From Desulfatirhabdium sp040755275 (GTDB taxonomy: Bacteria > Desulfobacterota > Desulfobacteria > Desulfobacterales > Desulfatirhabdiaceae): a stretch of 5,093 nucleotides of DNA. A model generated the notes under the pieces. The model saw only the letters and a list, made by a program, of their open reading frames with translations. It was not told where the DNA came from and did not search any database. The DNA is taken from the NCBI GenBank assembly GCA_040755275.1, contig JBFMBE010000215.1, forward strand, positions 1-5,093, in the 5' to 3' direction. Numbering within the stretch: position 1 is the stretch's first letter; each line of letters opens with the position of its first letter. This document shows positions 1-5,093 of this stretch, in pieces. The translations under genes were made by a program, and so were the position numbers.

Positions 1-1
1 A

Positions 2-274
2 CAGAGTGAAGCCAAATCCAACCTGGGAAATATTCGTACGGCACAGGAAGCCTATTACGCTGAAAAGGATGCGTATTCGAGCTCTCTTACTGAGATCGGC
101 TTCGCAACCAAAGGTACTGCCAATTACCAATACACAGCTGCTGCAGGCGGAACCGGCGCGGCAGCTACTTTTGTTGCAACAGCATCTGCAACCGCAGGCG
201 GCAAACTGGTTAACGACACTTGGACGATTGATAATAACGGGACATTGGCCAACCCGACCAACAAATGTAGTTAA
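2..274 (+). CDS. Type IV pilin, 3' part (5' end outside window)
   Basis: The last 90 codons of a type IV pilin are readable from position 2 to the TAA at 272-274; the leader and hydrophobic helix lie upstream of the window. The fragment starts in the amphipathic part of the pilin helix with QSEAKSNL, followed by AQEAYYAE and LTEIGF. This block aligns without gaps to the complete pilin at 426-812, with 24 of 44 residues identical as I count them. A small-residue stretch rich in Ala, Gly and Thr follows, as in a surface loop of a major pilin, then WTIDNNG and a C-terminal NKCS. The single Cys is next to last, so a partner Cys would have to lie in the missing N-terminal part, as in the neighbour. 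A strong terminator follows 10 bp after the stop. I infer that this is the more abundantly expressed pilin, from which an assembly-competent pilus fibre is built. Whether it is PilA proper or a paralogue cannot be decided here. Confidence 0.88.
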   Translation, partial: QSEAKSNLGNIRTAQEAYYAEKDAYSSSLTEIGFATKGTANYQYTAAAGGTGAAATFVATASATAGGKLVNDTWTIDNNGTLANPTNKCS

Positions 275-284
275 GAAGTCGAAC

Positions 285-327
285 ATGGATAAAAAACCAA
301 GCTGTTACAGCGTGGTTTTTTATCCAT
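285..327 (+). terminator. Hairpin terminator after the first pilin gene
   Basis: Positions 285-299 and 313-327 are perfect 15-bp inverted repeats. Inside them, GCTG (301-304) pairs with CAGC (308-311) around a TTA loop, with one A/G mismatch between the two stems. Read as an intrinsic terminator, the GC-containing core CCA-AGCTG-TTA-CAGCG-TGG is followed by six T and preceded by six A, so it could work in both directions. It begins 10 bp after the stop codon of the first pilin. It should separate that gene from the pilin 2-glycosyltransferase unit, or let only part of the transcription pass. Confidence 0.82.
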
Positions 328-412
328 AAAAATTTGATAATGATGACACATTGATAGTGCCGTTGTACTACGAATGACCCAATCGACATTTCCCTTTCAT
401 TTCAGCGTGAAC

Positions 413-425
413 AGGATAAGTTACG
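413..425 (+). promoter_or_regulatory. Ribosome binding site of the second pilin
   Basis: AGGA at 413-416 lies 9 bases before the ATG at 426, an acceptable spacing. The alternative ATG at 450 has GGGG only 2 bases upstream, which is too close to serve well. This favours 426 as the start and a 13-residue prepilin leader. Confidence 0.5.
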
Positions 426-812
426 ATGGAGATTCGAAAACCTGGGGCAATGACGAGCCGCGGATTCACGTTGATTGAACTCATGATTGTTGTCGCCTTA
501 ATTGGTCTTCTTTCAGCCATGGCCATTGCCATTTATTCAGGATATGATTGCCGAACAAAACAAAGTGAGGCGAAAAAGAATCTCTCGACGATTTATGAAG
601 CCCAAACAGCATACTATGTCGAATACAATCAGTATGCTTCAACACTTAGCGATATTGGATTTGTTCTAAAATCAACTAGTTGGTATACATATGCCGCAGG
701 CGGAAACGATCAAACCTTTCTCGCCGTTGCATCGAACGGCCCCAAGGGAGATGCCTGGAGTGTAGATCAAAATAAAGTTTTTCAAAATCTGACCAATGGC
801 TGTGCGCGCTAA
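426..812 (+). CDS. Type IV prepilin (second, paralogous pilin)
   Basis: This is a complete 128-residue type IV prepilin. The leader MEIRKPGAMTSRG ends in Gly13, and prepilin peptidase (PilD family) would cut before Phe14 and methylate it. The mature protein has 115 residues and starts FTLIELMIVV with the required Glu5, then a hydrophobic helix up to about residue 23. The helix continues with QSEAKKNL and AQTAYYVE, followed by a small C-terminal head ending NGCAR. Two Cys are present, Cys42 (mature 29) and Cys126 (mature 113), and could form a disulfide. The usual Pro at mature position 22 is Ala. Start 426 is chosen for its AGGA; starting at Met9 (position 450) would leave a leader of only five residues. 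The head is shorter than in the first pilin and lacks its Ala/Thr-rich loop. The product would be inserted in the inner membrane and assembled in a type IV pilus or a related pseudopilus. It may be a minor pilin or an alternative major one. Its 3' end overlaps the next gene by 17 bp, which ties it to the glycosyltransferases downstream. Confidence 0.93.
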   Translation: MEIRKPGAMTSRGFTLIELMIVVALIGLLSAMAIAIYSGYDCRTKQSEAKKNLSTIYEAQTAYYVEYNQYASTLSDIGFVLKSTSWYTYAAGGNDQTFLAVASNGPKGDAWSVDQNKVFQNLTNGCAR

Positions 813-3105
813 TCTCCTCACCTCATTATCGCATCAGGGCAATCAACAATCCTCAATACTTGGCGCTCGTTCGCACTTTTGGATGTGCTTGGTTCTTACC
901 CTGTTGACTCTCCTCGTGTATTTTCAAACAGGTGATTTCGATTTCATCAACTATGACGATCCCGCCTATGTGACAGCCAATCCCTATGTCTTGAAAGGGA
1001 TTTCCATCGATACACTCAAATGGTTTTTTTTGGGCGAAGTCGGTTCGAATTGGCACCCCGTTACACTGTTGAGTCACCTGTTGGATGTGACCCTGTATGG
1101 CATGAACGCAGGAGCGCACCATCTAACCAACGTTCAATTTCATATTGTGAACACCCTCCTGTTGTTTCTGGTCTTTTATCGGCTTGAAGTAGGTCTCTGG
1201 GCATCCGCTTTCATTGCAGCCGTATTCGCGTTACACCCCTTGCATGTCGAATCTGTCGCATGGATTTCCGAGCGAAAAGATGTCTTGAGTACATGCTTCT
1301 GGTTTCTGACCATGCTTTCCTACATTGGATACACGCGAAAGCCTTCCCGATTTCGTTATTGGAGGACCATTCTCCTGTTTGTATTGGGGCTCCTTGCCAA
1401 ACCCATGCTCGTTACCCTACCGTTCGTTCTCTTGCTCATTGATTTCTGGCCGCTCCAACGGATGACGGAAAGCAGAGAAGAAACGATCGTCGTATGGATT
1501 GAAAAAATTCCTTTTTTTTTCATCACCCTTTGTTTCAGCATCATTACCTACTTTATTCAGAACTTGACCGGTGCTGTATCGAAAATCGACCAGCTTCCAT
1601 GGTTCGTCAGAGCGGCCAATGCAGCCAAAAGCTACATCATTTATCTCGTGCAGACATTCTGGCCCAGCCCGCTTTCCGTTTTCTATCCTTATCCCAAATC
1701 CTTTCAATTATATGAGTATCTCGGTTCTTCCTTTTTGCTGCTATCCATCAGTCTCTTCTTCTGGCTTCAAAGAAAACGGATCCCTTATGGGTTTGTCGGC
1801 TGGTTCTGGTTCGTCGGTACGTTGATACCCGTGATCGGTCTCGTCCAAGTAGGCCTGCAGGCCCATGCGGACCGATACATGTATGTGCCTATGACGGGTA
1901 TTGCCTTATTGGTTGCATGCGGAGCGTCTGAATTTGTACGAAGAAATCATCACCTGAAACCTGTTGTTGCAATCTTCGGAATTCTTGTCGTTGCTGCAAT
2001 AACATTTCAGACCGATCAACGAGTACAGAAATGGAAGAACAGTCTCACCCTGTTTTCAGACGCGCTGCAGCATACAGAAGATAATGCAACCGCCTATTTT
2101 TGTGTGGCAGCTTACCACCAATCGAAGCAACACACGGAAGAAGCGGAAGCTTTCTACCACAAAGCCCTGCAATTGACACCCGATGATCCACTCATCCACA
2201 TAAACTTGGTGACGTTATACCATCAAGCCGGCAAAATCGAGCTGGCGGAACATCATTTCCAAAGACTCATGCAATGCAATAGTCATAAAATAGAAATTCT
2301 GAAAAGCTTGGGCAGGATTTATATCGATCGAAAAGAATGGGATCAGGCAAAAAACCAATTGTCCATGGTAGTGGCACGGGACCCAATGGATGGTGTTGCA
2401 TACAACTATCTGGGTATCGCAGAAGCGGAAACCGGAAATCTGTTCGAAGCATTGAACCTTTTCAAGTTTGCCGTCCAATTGGAGCCCCAGAATGCCATGA
2501 TTCACAACAATCTGGCGGTCAACTACCGTAAGCTTTCAAGAATTCAAGACGCCGTATCGCATTTCGCGCAAGCCTTGTCGCTTGAACCGGACAACCAGGA
2601 TTATTTGAAACGCTACCGGAGTGCTTTGATTGAACGAAAGCAACTCCGAAGCAAGGCCGATATACTGGCTCATCAGCTTTCCCATATGCCGTCCGGCCCT
2701 GAAGCATATATGGAACTTTCATTCATCTACCGATCCTTACAAGATTTTTCGAAAGAACTGCAACTACTGGAAGAACTTTCACGTCAATTTCCCGATTTTG
2801 AAGAAGGTGTTAAGCGTCTGGGGATAGCCTACGCAGAAAAGGGCAATTATCCAAAAGCGCTCGAGGTATTTCAAAGGCTCTCTGCTTCCAAGAGTCACAA
2901 TCCAGAGTGGGATTATCGAATTGCAACGATACTCGCCAGGATGAACGATCCATCCAACGCCTGCATGCATTTAGAAAAAGCCATCCAAAAAGGCTATACC
3001 GATCTGACGAAAATCCCATCCGATCTCAACTTCCATCCCATTCAACATTCGGAGTGTTTCCAATCGATTATCCAGGGCATGGTTCATCGGGTAAATCACG
3101 ACTGA
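796..3105 (+). CDS. TMTC-like GT-C membrane protein with C-terminal TPR repeats
   Basis: This 769-residue protein has a membrane half (about residues 29-405, roughly ten hydrophobic segments) and a soluble TPR half. Conserved-looking motifs are NYDDP (52-56) in the first large loop, NWHP (85-88), HPLHVESVAW (147-156), ERKD (159-162), AKPM (201-204) and HADRYMYVP (357-365). In GT-C glycosyltransferases an acidic motif in the first extracytoplasmic loop is catalytic, so Asp54/Asp55 are the candidates. About five TPR units run from 433 to 600. Two or three more follow at 635-740, and the end LEKAIQKGYTDL...FQSI is typical of such proteins. Animal TMTC1-4 have the same order, GT-C membrane part then TPRs in the ER lumen, and are known for O-mannosylation; bacterial relatives are mostly uncharacterised. 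By analogy the TPRs would be periplasmic and could hold the acceptor protein. I infer a role in pilin glycosylation from the 17-bp overlap with the pilin gene. Start 796 has no clear Shine-Dalgarno; GTG 802 or ATG 883 (Met30) are alternatives. It could also act on another surface protein or polysaccharide. Confidence 0.85.
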   Translation: MAVRANLLTSLSHQGNQQSSILGARSHFWMCLVLTLLTLLVYFQTGDFDFINYDDPAYVTANPYVLKGISIDTLKWFFLGEVGSNWHPVTLLSHLLDVTLYGMNAGAHHLTNVQFHIVNTLLLFLVFYRLEVGLWASAFIAAVFALHPLHVESVAWISERKDVLSTCFWFLTMLSYIGYTRKPSRFRYWRTILLFVLGLLAKPMLVTLPFVLLLIDFWPLQRMTESREETIVVWIEKIPFFFITLCFSIITYFIQNLTGAVSKIDQLPWFVRAANAAKSYIIYLVQTFWPSPLSVFYPYPKSFQLYEYLGSSFLLLSISLFFWLQRKRIPYGFVGWFWFVGTLIPVIGLVQVGLQAHADRYMYVPMTGIALLVACGASEFVRRNHHLKPVVAIFGILVVAAITFQTDQRVQKWKNSLTLFSDALQHTEDNATAYFCVAAYHQSKQHTEEAEAFYHKALQLTPDDPLIHINLVTLYHQAGKIELAEHHFQRLMQCNSHKIEILKSLGRIYIDRKEWDQAKNQLSMVVARDPMDGVAYNYLGIAEAETGNLFEALNLFKFAVQLEPQNAMIHNNLAVNYRKLSRIQDAVSHFAQALSLEPDNQDYLKRYRSALIERKQLRSKADILAHQLSHMPSGPEAYMELSFIYRSLQDFSKELQLLEELSRQFPDFEEGVKRLGIAYAEKGNYPKALEVFQRLSASKSHNPEWDYRIATILARMNDPSNACMHLEKAIQKGYTDLTKIPSDLNFHPIQHSECFQSIIQGMVHRVNHD

Positions 3106-3115
3106 TCAGTCATGA
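3096..3115 (+). promoter_or_regulatory. Near-perfect palindrome over stop/start of the two GT genes
   Basis: The core GACTGATCAGTC (3100-3111) is a perfect 12-bp palindrome. With one C/A mismatch it extends to 20 bp, 3096-3115. The left arm holds the TGA stop (3103-3105) of the TPR glycosyltransferase and the right arm the ATG (3112-3114) of the next gene. In mRNA it could fold as an 8-position stem with a GATC loop and mask the start codon, for which I see no good Shine-Dalgarno. A ribosome finishing the upstream gene would open it. A protein-binding operator is less likely inside an operon. The pairing is seen; the function is inferred. Confidence 0.4.
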
Positions 3116-4902
3116 ACCTTCGAAAAAATTACTTCCATCTTCAAGACAATCTTTCGGCATCATTCGATCTGTTGTGGATTCTGGGGATTTGGTCGCTTTC
3201 TGTCTGGATCTCACAGCCATGGGGTGATTTTCCTCTCAACGACGACTGGTCTTATGCCATTGCCGTGAAACGCTGGCTCGATACCGGCGCTTATATCCCC
3301 ACACCATGGACCAGCATGACTTTGATCAGCCATGTATTCTGGGGTGGTCTCTTTTGTAAGGTGTTGGGGTTTTCTTTCAATGTACTTCGCCTTTCCACAT
3401 GGGTTGCCGGGATCGGTATCATTTGCATGGTGTATTTCTATTGCCATGCCGTTTCACAAGACCGCTTCATCTCCCGAATCGCTACCTTGAGCCTCGCTTT
3501 CAACCCTCTGTTTTTCAACCTTTCTCTCAATTTCATGACGGATATCACAGCCATGTTCTTCAACATGGCAACGATCGGTTTCATGATTCACTATTTATTG
3601 CATCGCTCCGATGGCGCTCTCGTTTTATCAGCAATAGGGTGCATCGCCTCCTTGCTTGTACGGCAGAACGGTTTGTTTTTACCGATCGCTTTTTTACTGG
3701 CCTGCCTGGTCATTCATCCATTTTCTTTCAAAAACCTTATCAAAAGCGCATTCCCGCTCGTTACCAGTTGGGGAGCTTTGCACCAGTTTGAAATGTGGAT
3801 GGATCGTACCGGCAGAACACCGTCCCTCTATGGGTTGCAGATCCATGCATTTCAAGACATGTGTCAACGTCTCAAGGATCATTTTTGGACGACTTCCGGA
3901 TGGATGATCGAAAACATCGCCTCGCAGTTGATCGAAATCGGTGTTTTCCTCCTCCCTTTTTCCTTGTTGGGAGGATTCTGTCTCTTTCGAAAAGCCAAGA
4001 TCGTACCCGCAACGATGATTTCCGGATGCATCTGTCTGACGGTTGGGTTCCTGACCGCCTTCGCCTTTCTAATCCAAGGAAAAACATTCCCATTAATCGG
4101 CAATATTCTTCATAAAGGAGGAATAGGTCCTTTAACGCTGCATGACACCTATATTCTCGGTTTCCATCATTATCGGCAGCTTCCCCCATCATTATGGAAA
4201 TTGGTCACCGCATTCGGTGGATTTGGTATGGGAACCCTCTTATGGATCATCTTCGAATCAGTTCGCACTTTGACGATTCACTTCAAAAACCGATCGTTCA
4301 ATCTGTTCGACGGCATCCCAGTCTTCATCTATGCATGCCTCCTGGTCTATATGATACCGTTGTCGTTGATCCCATCCTTTGATCGCTATTTGATTCTCCC
4401 GATCGCACTCTTGTGTATCACCATCGCCTCGGACCAGTCCCAATCTCGCTTACTCGGTCACGCTTCATCCAGAAAATATGTGCTGATGGTCGCCGTCCCC
4501 CTCTTGCTGTTGCAAGGCATTTATGCCGTCGGTGGAACCCATGATTATTTTTCTTGGAACCGTGCCCGATGGAAACTCATTCAAGATGCCGTTGGTTCAG
4601 GCATACCGCCATCCAACATCGACGCTGGATTTGAATTCAACGGCCTCGTCTTTTACGGCGACACGTTTCAAGGCGGCGAGAAAAAAGATTCGACAAAACC
4701 GCCAATCCAACGAAATCATCCGCGCAGTTGGTGGTGGGTAACCAATGATGAATACCTCGTTGCATTCGGGTCCATATCCAATACGCAGATTCTCAAGACC
4801 GAATCGTTTACACGATGGCTTCCGTTTTCGATGGGAAAACTTTTTTTCTTGAAACGAAATGAGATTGATGGAGCCGGCGATTCGCAGCGCCTTGCGGATT
4901 GA
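3112..4902 (+). CDS. GT-C membrane glycosyltransferase, ArnT/PMT (GT39-like)
   Basis: This is a 596-residue polytopic inner-membrane protein of the kind annotated as phospholipid-carrier-dependent glycosyltransferase. The first hydrophobic segment (about 18-36) is followed by PLNDDWSYA, where Asp44/Asp45 occupy the place of the catalytic acidic residue in the first periplasmic loop of ArnT and PMT enzymes. Further family-like features are FMTDITAMFF (141-150), LLVRQNGLFLP (181-191) and FDRYLILP (423-430). About ten to twelve membrane segments extend to about residue 472. The last 120 or so residues are soluble (SWNRARWKLIQ..., GLVFYGD) and would be periplasmic. Such enzymes transfer one sugar from polyprenyl phosphate to a lipid, glycan or protein; neither donor nor acceptor can be read here. 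The gene begins 6 bp after the TPR glycosyltransferase and in the same frame, so the two probably act together, for instance successive sugars on one pilin glycan. No Shine-Dalgarno is evident, and no alternative Met occurs before residue 69. An inverted repeat covers its last codons. Confidence 0.87.
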   Translation: MNLRKNYFHLQDNLSASFDLLWILGIWSLSVWISQPWGDFPLNDDWSYAIAVKRWLDTGAYIPTPWTSMTLISHVFWGGLFCKVLGFSFNVLRLSTWVAGIGIICMVYFYCHAVSQDRFISRIATLSLAFNPLFFNLSLNFMTDITAMFFNMATIGFMIHYLLHRSDGALVLSAIGCIASLLVRQNGLFLPIAFLLACLVIHPFSFKNLIKSAFPLVTSWGALHQFEMWMDRTGRTPSLYGLQIHAFQDMCQRLKDHFWTTSGWMIENIASQLIEIGVFLLPFSLLGGFCLFRKAKIVPATMISGCICLTVGFLTAFAFLIQGKTFPLIGNILHKGGIGPLTLHDTYILGFHHYRQLPPSLWKLVTAFGGFGMGTLLWIIFESVRTLTIHFKNRSFNLFDGIPVFIYACLLVYMIPLSLIPSFDRYLILPIALLCITIASDQSQSRLLGHASSRKYVLMVAVPLLLLQGIYAVGGTHDYFSWNRARWKLIQDAVGSGIPPSNIDAGFEFNGLVFYGDTFQGGEKKDSTKPPIQRNHPRSWWWVTNDEYLVAFGSISNTQILKTESFTRWLPFSMGKLFFLKRNEIDGAGDSQRLAD

Positions 4903-4910
4903 CCGCCGGC
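4873..4910 (+). other. GC-rich hairpin over the stop codon of the last operon gene
   Basis: GCCGGCG (4873-4879) is the reverse complement of CGCCGGC (4904-4910). Inside, 4880-4886 pairs with 4893-4899 with one G-T wobble around a six-base loop, and TGAC (4900-4903), which contains most of the stop codon, is bulged. This makes about 14 pairs in a 38-base element. No T-run follows on either strand, so it does not look like a classical intrinsic terminator. It might protect the 3' end of the mRNA, assist termination, or be a REP-like element. Only one copy is present here. Confidence 0.5.
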
Positions 4911-4968
4911 AATGATGCAAGAGCACATGACAAGGGGGGGGACGCCGCTACAAAATTGCGAGTGCTTT

Positions 4969-5093
4969 TCACGATTCGGTCGATCGGGCGATTTTCTTCA
5001 GATCGGCTGCAAAAGACCGGATCGATGATGTTGTCAGGGCCTTCGTTTTCAACATCTGCAATATCTCCAGGTCGTCGATCGCCATGATTCGCT
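4969..5093 (-). CDS. Possible 3' end of a convergent gene, unrecognised
   Basis: On the minus strand an open frame enters from the right edge and ends at TGA (complement of 4969-4971), giving 40 residues. It reads RIMAIDDLEILQML, continues with KTKALTTSS, and ends FAADLKKIARSTES. The composition (alternating Leu/Ile with Asp, Glu and Lys) suits a helical soluble C-terminus and is more protein-like than the other frames here. It could instead be a tiny ORF starting at the ATG complement of 5083-5085. The DDLEIL piece loosely recalls the end of AbiEii-type nucleotidyltransferases, but this is too short to assign. If real, the gene converges on the pilin operon, with about 66 bp between the stop codons. 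Confidence 0.4.
   Translation of the reverse strand, partial: RIMAIDDLEILQMLKTKALTTSSIRSFAADLKKIARSTES

Noticed and set aside
6..329. Open frame of 107 codons over the first pilin
   Set aside because: It is in another frame than the pilin, is rich in Leu, Gln, Arg and Pro without domain character, and runs through the terminator. The pilin frame from position 2 has a clear homologue next to it.
331..379. Possible sigma70 promoter before pilin 2 (TTGATA at 334 or 351, GATAAT at 336)
   Set aside because: None of these boxes has a good partner at 16-18 bp. A promoter in 328-425 is likely, but I cannot place it.
275..425. Sigma54 promoter, common upstream of pilA genes
   Set aside because: I found no GG-N10-GC pattern with the surrounding consensus on the plus strand.
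4597..4928. Minus-strand open frames opposite the end of the second glycosyltransferase
   Set aside because: They lie antisense to a well-supported coding frame, with Arg/Ser-rich, low-coherence products.
4920..4970. AGCAC...GTGCTTTT as terminator of the operon
   Set aside because: Only five pairs with a loop of more than 30 bases and four T; too weak to call.
1..5093. CRISPR arrays, tRNA or rRNA genes, insertion sequences, phage genes
   Set aside because: No regular direct repeats, no tRNA-like cloverleaf, and no transposase or integrase reading frame was seen.

Overview
The window looks like part of a type IV pilus locus from a Gram-negative bacterium of moderate GC content. The pilin sequences (QSEAK-N-L...AYY motif, C-terminal Cys) and the multi-membrane-span TPR protein resemble what I know from Desulfobacterota-type genomes (former Deltaproteobacteria). 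That placement is inference; nothing here identifies a species.

Layout, left to right. Positions 2-274 are the 3' end of a first type IV pilin gene, cut by the window edge. A strong hairpin terminator with A-run and T-run flanks follows at 285-327. After about 100 bp of leader comes a second, complete pilin gene (426-812) with a type IV prepilin leader and the hydrophobic helix. Its last codons overlap the start of a large gene (796-3105) for an inner-membrane GT-C-type protein with a C-terminal TPR domain, related in layout to the TMTC family. Six bases later a second GT-C/ArnT-PMT-like membrane glycosyltransferase gene begins (3112-4902). A GC-rich imperfect hairpin lies over its stop codon. 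The last 190 bp contain a G8 tract and, on the minus strand, what may be the 3' end of a convergent gene (4969-5093).

Pilin 2 and the two membrane proteins overlap or almost touch, so they probably form one transcription unit. The two start codons of the glycosyltransferase genes lack a convincing Shine-Dalgarno sequence, and the second sits inside a near-perfect palindrome that also contains the previous stop codon. Both facts point to translational coupling.

Working model (inference): the two GT-C proteins use polyprenyl-phosphate sugars at the periplasmic face of the inner membrane to glycosylate a pilin, most likely one or both of the adjacent ones. Precedent is the pilin-linked glycosyltransferases TfpO/PilO and TfpW, encoded next to pilA in Pseudomonas. 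A TMTC-like protein in this role would be unusual, and it is the most interesting point of the window.
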